Translations under genes and position numbers: made by a program
Notes under the pieces: model-generated
Told to the model about the DNA's origin: nothing
Databases searched by the model: none
The model's input: the letters and a program-made list of their open reading frames with translations, nothing else
In this document: positions 45,601-55,944 of the stretch, piece after piece
Layout: each line of letters starts with the position of its first letter
Position numbering within the stretch: position 1 is the first letter of the stretch
Source of the DNA: Anthopleura xanthogrammica
Lineage: Eukaryota; Cnidaria; Anthozoa; Actiniaria; Actiniidae
Direction: 5' to 3'
NCBI GenBank assembly: GCA_964019055.1
Contig: OZ025221.1
Location: 9,885,106-9,949,105, forward strand
Length of the DNA: 64,000 nt

Positions 45601-47957
45601 CCGGTCATAAGTCTTGTAATTCACTTCCGGTTACCATATGAAGAACAATTAGAAACACAATTGGGCGTTTCCGGTCAATGCCAATCATTCGCTTCCCTTG
45701 GGTATCAAGTGGACATTACAAGAAGACATCTGATTGGTCAATTTACCTGTAGACTTCCTCGAGAGCAGTACTGCATTACAATACAGACAATGGGAGGTTC
45801 TGCGCATGCTCCGATAAACTGGTTGAGATTATCATGTCTGATGTCACGCATCTGTAAATCAAATAAGTCCATCAGAACTGTCTTGACAGAAACGAGGAGC
45901 AGACTAAACAAAGCGTTTAGGTAGCCAGGAATGGGTTACAATATCGCAGAAAGATTGAAAGAAAAGGGTCAAACCTCGCTCAACCTAGCTTGACTCATTA
46001 TCTACCCAAAGGCTTTGCCCAGTCCCTGCGTGGCAAAGAAGTGCCCAATCTCCCAATCTTCTTTCTCAAGAGTAATCTATATTGTATATAAACTTCATTC
46101 GAAATAATTTATAATTTTCATTGGGAAATAAGCTTACAATATATGCTGTGATAGATTTCTCTCACCTGTTTCAGTTCAAGCAACACTTTTCTTGTCAAGT
46201 CTATGTTTCGTGTTGGTAGCTTAGCAACCGTTACCATGTTTCCCTAGAGTCGAGAAAATATAATTTTCGGATTACTTGGGTAATGGTATTTATCAATGTC
46301 TCTTCATAAAATCATCCGTTTCTTTGATTTCTAAAGGCTCTTTTTTTATCAAAGGTAACTGAATCACCCATCAAGTCGGCTGTGGTTTTCTTATTTCCTT
46401 ACTTTATATTTGCCAATAGTTGTGGTTTTCCCCTCTGCTGTGTCGTCTTCAAGTAAAGGCATTCCTGCGTCGTCATCGTCGTCTCTTTGATGCTAAAAAC
46501 AAAACAAAAACAAACTATTGGAAAACAAAAACAAACGTAAAAAATATTGGAAAACTATTAACCTTTTGAATCTCAAACAAACTAGTAGTAACATATTTAT
46601 GCGCGAGGGCTACGAGGGGGAGGGGGGATGGGGGTAAGTAAGCCTCCATGTTTGAAATCATTGTAGTACATGAAAGAAGCCGTGATATTATCTATGCAAG
46701 GATTTTCAATACTGACCATGACTGTGCTTGCTAATGAAGTGTTCGATCCTCTGCGGTGCTCAAAGCACAACTCATTATAATCAATCTTCCAGAATCTGCT
46801 CTGCAATTCCCGTTCTGCCCTGTAATGCCTGAAAAAAGAACAATTCGTTTGAATAAATACCGAAGCCTTTCTTTTCCACAATAATATAGTCGTACAAATC
46901 AAATAATTCTACCTAATACGTGACGTCACAGTCGCCATGTTGGATGTTTAAAGTTTATATCCTATGAATATTAATAAAGGTATTAAGGATTATTATTTTA
47001 TTACCTGTAAAAGTTTGCAATAAACAAAAGAACCAAGAAAGCCAAAGCACCAGACACTGCTGCAATGATGGTAGTTTTGTTATCTGTTGAAAGAATCCAA
47101 ATCCAGACTGGTTATTAACTAATACATAAGAAAATATCGAGGTTGCGCGATAGAGAGAGTAAGATGAGAGCCATCAGTTTTTCAAAGGTGACAGTTAATA
47201 ACTGGAAGGTTTAATGACACTATTACATGTGTTTTAGTTAGTGGTCTACCAAAAGACGGCTAAAGAAAAGGCAGAGGGAAGCAAGAAAGGAAGGAAGGAA
47301 GGATGGAAGAAAGGAAGGAAGAAAAAAAGGAAGGGAAGGAGGGAAAGGAAGGAAGGAAGGAAAGGAAAAATGGAACAATAACAATAACAATAACAAAAAC
47401 AATAACAATAACAATAATAACAATAACAATAATAATAAATCTTTATTTACTGTGGGTAAAAATAATCCAAACCTACCTTTCACCTTAGGAGAACTACATA
47501 ATTCACCATTATATCCACACGGTGGGTGGTCCTTTGGGGCTGAGTTTCTGTTGGGCCAGTCGATTGTCATGTTTCCTCGGTATCTAAACACTGGTGTTCC
47601 TCGCTGAGTGATATTATTTGTGACAATGTGAAAGTCTCCTGTCTTGATCATATCTAAATCACAAGAGAATGAAACCACCAGTACAAAAACTAATTTTGAA
47701 AACTCCAGATATATGATTGAGAATGTACACCGTAAAGTAAGAAAAAGCAATATATTAGGAAAAAACTAGAGAAATATTGACGTCACAACTATGTTCAGTG
47801 CAGTGAATTATGGAATATTTTGGACAATTAAGAATACGAAAAAAGAGGTTGTGGAGTAAGCTTCCCAAAATGCATTGCGCCTCATATTGAATAATGCGTG
47901 ACGTCACTACTAGTTAAATATAGTAATACTACGTACTGCTAGTAACATCATCATCAA

Positions 47958-48040
<83 letters not shown>

Positions 48041-51000
48041 ACATCATCATCATCATCATCATCATCAAGGCTTTATTTATACTACTACTACAAGTAAACG
48101 CGTATCGAGGACTTTCAGGCCAGCTTGCTTCAATTTATCAATTTTACTAACGTCTTTTTTTTAATTTCCGATCGTATTTGCTACTTAGCAAAGTTAAATT
48201 GAATTCTGCATCTCCGTTAGCGTCAATATGAACCTGATACCCTTGTATACCTAAAAAACAACAGATATTTAACATTTAAAAAAAAGATATTGACCATATA
48301 TTTGCACACTGGCCTCCCCCTCCCCCTCCCCCTCCCCCTCCCCCTCCCCCTCCCCCTCCCCCTCCCCCTCCCCCTCCCCCTCCCCCTCCCCCTCCCCCTC
48401 CCCCTCAAAGTATTATGTCCATCATGAACCAATAGACCTATTTTCTTGGTGTACCAAGTGACATTCTCTTAAACGTAAGTCTTTGTTTAACGGTTGTACA
48501 TGAGAAGACACATGAATATGTATACAACTCAAACAGGGAATCTTATTCCCAAGAGAATGACACGTGGTCTGAAATTGGAAAACATGGTTTCTATACTCAC
48601 TGTGATAATTAATATCGCTTATCTTTTCAAAGATAGCTTCACCAGTTGGTGTCTCATTTCTGTTTAAGGTTTTGTTCAAGGCTATTCCATACTGGTACAC
48701 AGCGTCATAAAGATATGCGCCAAACACAGGAGGCTACGGAGAAAAAACAATAACAAAGGTACAGATACAGCTCAGATACAGCCTCGTTCCCAGGCCCACT
48801 CTCCACTCTCTTTGGAGAGTGAGCCCTGGGAACGAGGTTGGCTCAGAGCATCATTAAATAATAAAGCATTTTTAACAACACATTTTTTTCCGAACTGAGG
48901 CGAAAATATTTATGATAGACATTTTCGTTTTGCCCCATAATGCACTTCGCGCCTAGATTCTAAACGACATCACGTGACATACCGTCATTCCTGGTTTATT
49001 GACGTAAGTAGTACCATTAAACGGTGGATCTTTGGTTTGACTCTGAATTCTTCGTTTAAAATCAGCATATGTTGATCCTGAAGGTGCTTTAACTGCGAGT
49101 AGAAGAACAGCTTGGAATCCTTCTTCGACGATTTGGTGGTGAGCCGTTCTAAAGTAAAAACAAAAACGCAGGATTCGATGAAACCCTTGTCTGGCTTTTA
49201 CGAGTAAGATACCATAGAAATCAAATTGCTCCAAAATTGTCAAAATTGAATTTTAATTTTCCGTTTTCAAGCCAAGGTACCTAAGGATAGCCCACTGGGG
49301 GATAGAGGTTTTTCAAACAATATGCCCATGCAGAATAATGTTTATTTTTCCATCTTGTCTGCAAATTACTATACACTATACTATACACTCAGTTACCTGT
49401 TTCTGAAGAAGGTGTCTGTTTCGAACCAGAGGAATTTCAACCTATCTCTTTTCTCTACGTACACCTGGTCTAACTCAAAAGTTATGAACACGTAGTCACC
49501 ATTGATCATGTTCTCCTGCACAGCGATGTAAATGCCTTCTCGGGCCATGTGGAAACTTGTGACGAAAATCACGACTAAAAAAAATTAAAGATTTAAAAGA
49601 TAGGCATTCGGTTAAAGTGAAGATGCGCGAGGGGAAAGATTCACGGTGCTTCTCAAAAGCACTCGCGCGGAATTATCGTCGTGATGAAGTAGGTTGGTAG
49701 TTAGACCTGAGCTGGACCCATTTTTATCGATGCGAGGACGAAACGAGTGGTGGAAGGAGGACTGGTAAGAATCGTAAACATAGTATTCTTTGTATTTCGT
49801 GCGCGCGCGCTATTTCTATTTTTATTTTTTGAGATATAAATGAATCAGTTAGTGAGAAAAGTGGGTCCAGTTCTGGACAAGTTGGTGGTAGACGTCAATC
49901 AAAACGTTTCCATGATATTCCATTAGGCGCGTGCCCTTCAGTGTTTTCCTACATGTCATGGAAACACTTTACGACGGCAAATAGTACGATTCCAGTAAAG
50001 CATAGTATAAAAGGACTTAAGAATGTACAGTCCTAAATAGCTAATATTCTATTTCACTTACTTCGAGCAGTCTTTCTAATTTCTGCCATCATTTTACGTA
50101 ATCTTTCGTCAGTTTTCTCGGTATAATGAGCAAACGGAACTATAGTAGAACCTTCATAGGAAACTTTGATTCCGTTATTTTTGAAGTGGTGTTTCATACT
50201 GTCTTTGAGGTCTGTCCATTTTGTCAAGTTTTCATATATAATTGCCACTCTTTTCCAGTCAAATTTCTTTAACAGACTTATTACACTTGGAGTTACTTGA
50301 GAGTCCACGGCAAATGTCCGAGCAAAAGTAGGGTAAATTTTTTTGTCGGAGAGTTCAGGACTGCTACACATCTGTTTGGAGCAAAAAATCAAATAAATTC
50401 AGTTATTTTGAGATAAAACTGCTAGGACTGAAAGCAAGAAAACAAACAAGCAAAAACAACCAGCAAACTAAACAAACAAATACAATAGAAACACAAAAAT
50501 AGACAAATATAACAATAAGGGAAAAAAGAAACTCGCTGCCTATGATAAAATACAGGGATCCCAATAGTCACTTTTGTTTCCCGCCAAAAGTATCTCAACG
50601 CGTGCGCGCGTGTGCTTTCGAAGTGGGAAAGAAAATGGCGTCCATGATGAAGTGAACAAGAGAACCCAAGGTATCAAACTTATGTTTTCTACTCTTTATT
50701 AACCTTTCTTCATATATTAATCGCTCTATTAATACCTCTTCAACATTCTTAATTAATCTATCAAGGAAAAATATCTGCAGTTTGAAAAATAAGGGATTTT
50801 TTGGAAGACTTTCTGTTGAAGTTCAACCTGTTCTTTCGTAAATTTTGAGAATATTTGTTCCAAGTTAAGCTCGATGTTTAAAGAAAAGATAACAGTTCTT
50901 AAATTTTGTTTTGAACCAGTAAAAGCATTGCCTTGCAGCGAACACAGGAAATTTGCTTTGCGAGATTTAAGATGGGGTTTCAGTTCCTGTCCAGATAATT

Positions 51001-54000
51001 GATAAACATTGAATTTCAATAAAATTTCTTCTTAAAGCAAACATAGGATCGGAAGCCCAAGGAAAATTAATAAAATAGGTTTAATTAAAATCCAACAAAT
51101 CGTTTAAAAAAATATGTTTCCAGACGATACAGGTTATGGATTTTTTGGGAAATAAAATTTTGTAAAAATATCTTTAAAAATATTACAATGCAGTTGTAAA
51201 AAATATGTTTTTGTCTAGACTCTAAAGGAAATGATAATGGTATAAAAATTCAATTCTAACAAAGTGCAAAGCATACAAATAAGGTCTTCGAGGCTTCCTT
51301 ATTATGATGATGAGTACAATGTAATGGATTAATGGAATGATCAGAGGAAGTAAGCTTAAGAATATTCTTATTTGAGCAAATATAGAGCAAGTTATATTAG
51401 CTGTATATCACATTTCACCACAAAAATATTTCTAAATATGGAAAATATCATGCAAGTTGTCACATTCAGACTTTGGTTTCTACTCCCTATTATAATATGC
51501 AAAAAAACAACAACAAAAAAAAAAAAAAAAGGCAACTGGGAATTTGGCTGCCAATAACCAAAAGTACCAACTCTGATCACTGAAAATTTAATTGATGAAA
51601 TCCAAAAACTCTTGAATTAAAGCTAGCTGTCTTTGTAATGTAATTTAAAATTAAATTGGGCACAATTTCTCTCAAAATGTGTTATTTTGCTATCATATAT
51701 CCACACCTTAATATCAATGACTTAATTACTTTCATTACTACATAGATTAAACTATTCAATAATGTCATGATTTAGACGATATTCAGCATGATTTAAATTC
51801 CTTTTAATAGGCGTATAACAAGTTAAGAACTGATAAATTACATTAATTACATTTTCCTCTTTGTGGTTTGACTTTTTAAGCTTGGCTAATTCCAATTCTG
51901 TTAATGGTTTGTTTTAAAATGACGGCTTGGGTCTTTTGGATATTGAAATCAAAAGGAAGGAGCATAAGAGGTATTAAGTAATAGCACAAAAACAAGGATG
52001 TCGTATTCAAAAATTGTGATTCAATCATTGCTGTTTTCATGGCATTTCATTGGTTCAGAGCAATAGTCATTCAGTTTGTCAAGATTCTATTAATTTGTAC
52101 TTAGAAAATCTGCTCTGAAAAACAACACTGAATACCCTTTCTAGTTGGATCTTATTTTTTAGGTAAAGATAACATTTTTACTTATTTTTAGCTAAGAATA
52201 AATGTTTAGGCCATTAGCTAATGATTGTTGTCAGGATCCAGAAAGTATTCCTCAAAGATATTGGCCATTATGTAGCTAATCTGCTAATCTGGTAATTTAA
52301 GATAAGATCAAGTTTATGTATGTATGTATTAAAGGTTGTGCAGGTTTTAAAAAATCAAATCAAGGGGTGGATCTAGGGGGGGGGGGGGGGAAGGGGGTAG
52401 TCCAACCTCCTAAAATGCAATCGAACCCCCTAAATGAAGACAAAAAAGACCATTAATTTGAAAATATCCAATGTAAAAGAAGTTATTTTTGTTTTTGATT
52501 CAGTGGATCAAACCTCTCACTATTTTGTTGGAGGGGGGGGGGGGGAGAGGGGGTTCAGCAGTCCCTTACCAAACTCCTGACCAAAATTTCGACCCCCCCA
52601 GCAAATTTCCTGGATTTGCCCCTGAAATCTTGTTCAAAATATCTACTAACCCTGTTTTTTTTTGTAAAAAACAAAAACCAAGAAAATGCTTATTGATTTA
52701 AAAAAATCATCATTGTATACTTTCTACCTTCTGTTAAAAGTTCTTTGTACTCTTATATTATTTATTAATAACATGGGTTATCTATGTATGGTTATCTATA
52801 AAATATTTATGATAAAACATGGTCTGGTTAACAATTGCAGTAATCTAAAGAAAACGAAATACTCAAGAAAGCTGCATTTCATGTTCCTAAACACTTTAAT
52901 GTGTCACTCGCTTCTCCTAACACTTCTCTCATGTTCTGCCAACTCCCACATGCTTCATAGCATACTGCACAAAGCACACTGCACAAAGCACACATGCACA
53001 TTTTCTATTTCTTCAAACTTACTAATATTGCTTGCGAACGGAGAACAACAGTTTATATGTGCACATATGTATTTATTTTTTTTGTTTACAATTGAATTAA
53101 TTAATTCAGTTATTGTTACGTTTTCCAGATTTCAGACTCAAACATCTCACTTTTCTAGATTTTTTATTAAGCCTAAGGGACTTGTCTTCAGAGCCGACCA
53201 AGATATTACTATCATTAATTGAGCAGCCAAAAGGCCTAGCAATATGGACTCTAGTATCAACAATATTCAACATCTTTCATTACACTAAAAATAGTGCAAC
53301 AATACCAGAGAATAATTATACATTGATTATCTAGATATAACTTGAATGATAATGAAAAAGTGAAATATTGAGCGAAAAGGCACTGAAAATATAAATATAT
53401 CACTAACAAGCATATCTAAAATTATAAAATTGTCATAGAGTTGAAGCCAAAAAATATATAAACCTCTTCTATATTAAAGTTATATTGTTTACAGCATAAT
53501 ATACTGCACACATTTTCATTTTCAAATTCATTTTCATTCTTTCAAACATGTATTAATTAGTATTACTGAAAAATGAATCTTAACAAAATGACAACATGTT
53601 TCAACAGTCTCCTGTCATCATCAGAGTGACTGAAAATATTACTGAAAACAAACTGTAAAACCAACTTCATGCTTAAAAGCTAACATTTTCCATGAAAGAA
53701 ATTTAGAAAAATTTAAAGACACAAGTTCTGGCATGTATATATGTATAAGTATTGGTGATGATTGATATTTTAGTGATCAAGAAAAGGAAATTCCAATTAA
53801 ATATGATTTAGAAATAAATAGCAATATAAACAAACTTCCTATATTAATGAATTTGAAAACTCAAAAATCATTATAAAGTTTAAATTAAAAGGAAAATATT
53901 CTAAACACCAAAGAAAATTGCTAATTTATTATAAACTTATTATCTACTAAAAATAGATAAATAATTACATCTAAATATCAGGTTACAAATTGTCAATAAA

Positions 54001-55944
54001 ACATCAATAAATATAAATGATTACTATTTGAATATGTTTTTTTTATACATAACATGGTGGCATGGGTGGCGTAGTGGTTTACTGCTCACCTCTCACCGCT
54101 GTGATCCAGCTTAGAGCCCCAGCTCAGTTTGGATCATATTTGAGTTGAGTTTGTTTGATGTGTTGTTCTCTCCTGTGCCATGATCGAGGGTTTTCTCTGG
54201 GTACTCCGGTTTCCTCCCTCCGTAAAAGTTGTGTGCATAGAATATATAATATAGTGGTAGTATGTGTGAGTGACAGTGGGCCAAATTGGAAACCAGTATA
54301 AGTTACTGAATTTGTTTCTCACTATAAAAAAGTTATTTATTTTATCTATTTACATTCCTGAAAAATTAGAAATATTTGGGCTTATTATATCGCTCTTTTT
54401 TTTCTTAAAATATTTCTTGCATGTCATTTCCCAATTGGGATTTGAAAAAAACACTTGAAATAATCCTACTCTTAGGCTAATAATCACATAGATTTAAAAC
54501 GGTAAGACAAACGTGCTTTACTTTATGAAATGAAAGTGGAAAGACTGTTTCTCGATTTGTGTTATTCAGACGTATTGTGTTTCTGTCTTAATTGAAGCAA
54601 TAATTAATGCAACTACCATCAGCGTTGGAGTGAAATACTGTTCTTAAAATTAGATAACATAATACCGATTACTCGTTAAATACAAAATGGAAGCAAAGAT
54701 AGAATAATAGGAGGCTAGTTTTGGGGTTTTTGTAATCGAAGTATGGCGTGATCTGGCATGATTGCTTGAGCGCGTGTGTTCACCAATGTTGTCAATCAAC
54801 AACTTGAATTTGCTGCTGCTAAATCAGACATAGGAAAATATAATTATGCTTAATACCTCAATAAGACATAACAAACATTCTTACACTCCGTAAATCGATG
54901 TAAAAAGATAAAGCTGGCTATGATACTTTCCTAAAGAGTATTAAAGAGGCAACAACAGAAACATCTTAATCAGGTTTCTTAATCTCTAAGAAAGTTCAAT
55001 GTAATTCCATCTGCTTGGCCTGCAACAAAAAGTCGTCGAAATCTTGTTCTATCTTCTCCTTGATTATTGAAATTTCGTTTTTAAACCGCATTATCAGAGT
55101 GTTTTACTAGAGGTTTACGGATTAAACAAGTTCTGTTGCTTCCTTGTTTAGTTTTAAGAGTGCCTCAGAAGATATATTCAATGTCTTCATTAGAAATTCA
55201 TAAAAATATAACTATGGTTTGTTTACTTGGATGGTGACTCGTGTTGAGCTTTAGCAGGCCTATCATTGTATTCGCCTCTCACTAATTAGTATTAACAGTG
55301 TTCTTGCCTATGTTAAGATTGAGCAAAAAAAACCATAACACAATCAAGAAGTTTGCAAAAACATATTCTTCAACGGGATTATTTAGCTTGAGGGTCAGGT
55401 TATTGGAGATCTAAAGTGGTTAGTGTTTGTCAAGCTCTCCTCTTTTGCTACTGTTCTGACCACTTTACATTCACCCCAAAACAACAAAAACAAACCCGTC
55501 TAACACAAAAGCGATAGTACTTACGTATGATATCATAGGCACATGAAATGCTGCTGCGTTTCTTGCTGCAACTTTACAATTACATCCAGGTCCAATTATA
55601 GCTGATATTTGCGAGTTAATCATCTTAAACTCCTGTCTGATTGTGAGTAGTTCCTCGCATTTTGAGTCCTCCCATGTAAAGGTTATGTTATGACCGGGAA
55701 GTATGCTAGGATTCGAGTTCAAATCTTGTATAGCTATTGTAATAGCAGCGGCGAAGTTTTCTCCTTTCATGAAATCATTACCTACGTGAGGAGCTACTGT
55801 TTTGTATGGAATTATAAGTCCAATCTTAAACTCCTTCCCTGTTGACAACGAGCAATAATATAGTAAAAAAAACCCCAGTATAAACAATCGTTGAATAGAC
55901 CTTTGGGTGTTCAGACAGAGTAGCAATCGATCCATCCGTTCCAT
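39360..55944 (-). CDS. Receptor guanylate cyclase, gene B (complete, 23 exons)
   Basis: Exons: 55525-55944, 50062-50371, 49397-49574, 48983-49148, 48601-48733, 48185-48250, 47477-47653, 47005-47083, 46717-46828, 46403-46492, 46166-46243, 45747-45851, 45484-45555, 44828-44990, 43057-43206, 42578-42761, 41833-41973, 41378-41501, 41058-41126, 40733-40910, 40106-40204, 39910-40001, 39360-39635. They sum to 3,462 nt (1,153 aa plus stop) in one open frame, about the usual family length. Order: signal peptide 1-36; ligand domain to about 485; transmembrane helix about 488-508; kinase-homology pseudokinase about 545-825; linker helix about 828-872; class III cyclase about 875-1066; basic Ser/Pro-rich tail to 1153. 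The cyclase has both metal aspartates ([14 protein letters not shown]), the GTP-selecting Glu (KVETIGD) and Cys (RYCLFGD), and NTASRMES, so it should be an active guanylate rather than adenylate cyclase. It should sit in the plasma membrane, making cGMP when an extracellular ligand binds. Confidence 0.95.
39655..39890. repeat. Degenerate tandem repeat in gene B intron 22
   Basis: About four units of roughly 60 bp built from GTTGTTAG, GCGTGACA and GTCACGCAAG words, immediately beside the last coding exon. Confidence 0.65.
39910..40001 (-). CDS. Gene B exon 22: cyclase domain end
   Basis: [20 protein letters not shown] then [13 protein letters not shown] acceptor, GTAAAT donor, phase 1 to 0. 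Confidence 0.95.
40106..40204 (-). CDS. Gene B exon 21: cyclase catalytic core
   Basis: [20 protein letters not shown] and [12 protein letters not shown]. Holds the guanine-selecting Cys and the transition-state Asn/Arg. Donor GTAAGG. Confidence 0.96.
40733..40910 (-). CDS. Gene B exon 20: cyclase catalytic core
   Basis: [20 protein letters not shown] contains the GTP-recognising Glu and second metal Asp; RVGVHSG follows. TAG acceptor, GTAAGA donor, phase 0 to 1. Confidence 0.96.
41058..41126 (-). CDS. Gene B exon 19: cyclase domain
   Basis: [20 protein letters not shown] then VYK. 69 nt, CAG acceptor, GTAAGC donor. Confidence 0.95.
41378..41501 (-). CDS. Gene B exon 18: cyclase domain start
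   Basis: [20 protein letters not shown] then [10 protein letters not shown]. Contains the first metal-binding Asp in FSDIVGF. Donor GTTTGT, phase 0. Confidence 0.95.
41585..41777. mobile_element. GTTGC-rich foldback element (gene B intron 17)
   Basis: AACAAAATTGTGCAACACTG and a complementary right arm ending CACGATTTTGTTAC, full of GTTGC/GCAAC words. Possibly related to the element at 8489. Confidence 0.5.
41833..41973 (-). CDS. Gene B exon 17: linker (signalling) helix
   Basis: [20 protein letters not shown] then [20 protein letters not shown]. This is the coiled-coil dimer helix that couples receptor and cyclase in this family. GTAAGT donor. Confidence 0.95.
42155..42333. mobile_element. 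Near-perfect foldback element (gene B intron 16)
   Basis: Left AATAGACCATTTTCGAGATG then TGCGAGCGCTTTCAAAAATA then TCGCAGGCGCAGACATGA; right arm is the exact complement over that length. The centre (about 45 bp) is itself partly inverted (TTTTCGGGCA). Confidence 0.85.
42578..42761 (-). CDS. Gene B exon 16: end of kinase-homology domain
   Basis: [20 protein letters not shown] and [20 protein letters not shown], the standard C-lobe end. CAG acceptor, GTAAGT donor, phase 1 to 2. Confidence 0.95.
43057..43206 (-). CDS. Gene B exon 15: kinase-homology domain
   Basis: [20 protein letters not shown] and [20 protein letters not shown]. 150 nt, same as gene A exon 15. Donor GTACGC. Confidence 0.95.
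43401..44438 (-). mobile_element. 2A-peptide retroelement ORF fragment in gene B intron 14
   Basis: A 345-aa ORF on the same strand as the host gene, the longest single-exon frame in the window. Residues about 293-305 read [13 protein letters not shown], a 2A ribosome-skipping motif. In animals this motif is known at the start of CR1-like and related non-LTR retrotransposon proteins and some NLR proteins. The upstream part has [12 protein letters not shown] and [10 protein letters not shown] cysteines and a basic [12 protein letters not shown] stretch. After the motif the frame lasts only about 40 residues. The phrase [11 protein letters not shown] resembles, from memory, the lead-in to an OTU protease-like domain in some such elements, and the frame ends just there. 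No endonuclease or reverse transcriptase follows, so it is a 3'-truncated fragment. Clade uncertain. Confidence 0.7.
44735..44757. repeat. Short perfect hairpin near retroelement 5' side
   Basis: GTGTGGC, six T then AGCCACAC: a small stem-loop about 300 bp upstream (gene sense) of the 2A ORF. It may mark the element's 5' end; the partial match TGTGTGGCTAA recurs at 43247, near the other edge. Confidence 0.4.
44828..44990 (-). CDS. Gene B exon 14: pseudokinase catalytic-loop equivalent
   Basis: [15 protein letters not shown] and [11 protein letters not shown]. Lacks the HRD and DFG aspartates' normal contexts. Donor GTAAAC, phase 1. Confidence 0.95.
45484..45555 (-). CDS. Gene B exon 13: kinase-homology domain
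   Basis: [20 protein letters not shown] then DIVK. 72 nt, CAG acceptor, GTAATA donor. Confidence 0.94.
45747..45851 (-). CDS. Gene B exon 12: kinase-homology domain
   Basis: [20 protein letters not shown] and [13 protein letters not shown]. 105 nt, CAG acceptor, GTAAAT donor. Confidence 0.95.
46166..46243 (-). CDS. Gene B exon 11: kinase-homology domain
   Basis: [20 protein letters not shown] then LLELKQ. 78 nt, TAG acceptor, GTGAGA donor. Confidence 0.93.
46403..46492 (-). CDS. Gene B exon 10: start of kinase-homology domain
   Basis: A 90-nt exon, acidic [17 protein letters not shown] then KTTTIGKYK. Donor GTAAGG, phase 0-0. Confidence 0.9.
46717..46828 (-). CDS. Gene B exon 9: juxtamembrane segment
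   Basis: [20 protein letters not shown] and [14 protein letters not shown]. The GSN-x-SL stretch resembles the Ser/Thr cluster that is phosphorylated in vertebrate natriuretic receptors to permit activation; that role here is inferred. Donor GTCAGT. Confidence 0.93.
47005..47083 (-). CDS. Gene B exon 8: transmembrane helix
   Basis: [20 protein letters not shown] then IANFYR: one hydrophobic helix with a basic cytosolic end. 79 nt, as in gene A. Confidence 0.94.
47270..47440. repeat. GGAA-rich then ATAACA-rich repeat (gene B intron 7)
   Basis: Degenerate AAGG tetramers to about 47370, then CAATAA hexamers. Confidence 0.9.
47477..47653 (-). CDS. Gene B exon 7: end of ligand domain
   Basis: [20 protein letters not shown] to [10 protein letters not shown], the membrane-proximal cysteine pair. 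TAG acceptor, GTAGGT donor, phase 1 to 1. Confidence 0.94.
47946..48066. repeat. (CAT)n microsatellite (gene B intron 6)
   Basis: About 40 ATC/CAT trinucleotides with a few AAC variants. Confidence 0.97.
48185..48250 (-). CDS. Gene B exon 6: ligand domain
   Basis: A 66-nt exon, [20 protein letters not shown]. Donor GTAGCA is weak by consensus, but it is fixed by phase and by the aligned gene A donor. Confidence 0.88.
48311..48406. repeat. (CCCCCT)n array, G-rich on gene strand (gene B intron 5)
   Basis: About 16 perfect hexamers. The transcribed RNA would read (AGGGGG)n, able in principle to form G-quadruplexes. Confidence 0.97.
48455..48585. mobile_element. Foldback MITE family, copy 2 (gene B intron 5)
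   Basis: AAGTGACATTCTCTTAAACG, GGTTGTACATGAGAAGACAC, then AAGAGAATGACACGTGGTCT. Left arm shorter than in the copy at 24829. Confidence 0.6.
48601..48733 (-). CDS. Gene B exon 5: ligand domain
   Basis: [20 protein letters not shown] then [24 protein letters not shown] donor, 133 nt, identical in length and phase to gene A exon 5. Confidence 0.94.
48983..49148 (-). CDS. Gene B exon 4: ligand domain
   Basis: [20 protein letters not shown] and [14 protein letters not shown] acceptor, GTATGT donor, ends in phase 0. Confidence 0.94.
49397..49574 (-). CDS. Gene B exon 3: ligand domain
   Basis: [20 protein letters not shown] and [17 protein letters not shown] acceptor, GTAACT donor, phase 1 to 2. 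Confidence 0.94.
50062..50371 (-). CDS. Gene B exon 2: ligand domain
   Basis: [19 protein letters not shown] and [19 protein letters not shown] acceptor, GTAAGT donor, 310 nt, phase 0 to 1. Confidence 0.94.
52364..52625. mobile_element. G-tract inverted-repeat element (gene B intron 1)
   Basis: Left AGGGGTGGATCTAGGGGG, right CCTGGATTTGCCCCT with C7, plus an inner G14 tract. Ends resemble the element at 7369. Confidence 0.45.
54057..54227 (+). mobile_element. tRNA-like SINE (gene B intron 1)
   Basis: Head TGGCGTAGTGGTTTACTGCT fits a pol III A box (TGGCnnAGTGG); GCTTAGAGCCC sits where a degenerate B box should be. The body holds GAGGGTTTTCTCTGGGTACT then CCGGTTTCCTCCCTCCG, a core also seen in the 57-bp-unit family leader. 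Confidence 0.65.
55525..55944 (-). CDS. Gene B exon 1: signal peptide and start of ligand domain
   Basis: The chosen start, [10 protein letters not shown] at 55944, gives a hydrophobic signal ending near LSTG before [12 protein letters not shown]. An upstream in-frame ATG at 56004 is possible. Contains [17 protein letters not shown] and ends at TAC before a GTAAGT donor. Confidence 0.9.

Larger units (their letters stand above)
50372..55524. other. Gene B intron 1 (5.15 kb)
   Basis: Holds a G-tract element (52364) and a SINE (54057). A 178-aa plus-strand frame at 52686-53222 is hydrophobic and AT-driven with no recognised domain. CACATGCACATTTTCTATTTC near 52989 is split as CACATGCACA / TTTTCTATTTC and resembles CGCGCG / TTTTCTATTTC at 45325. 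Confidence 0.7.

Noticed and set aside
52686..53222. 178-aa plus-strand frame in gene B intron 1
   Set aside because: Low-complexity hydrophobic product typical of AT-rich DNA, no domain, no splice context, antisense to the host gene.
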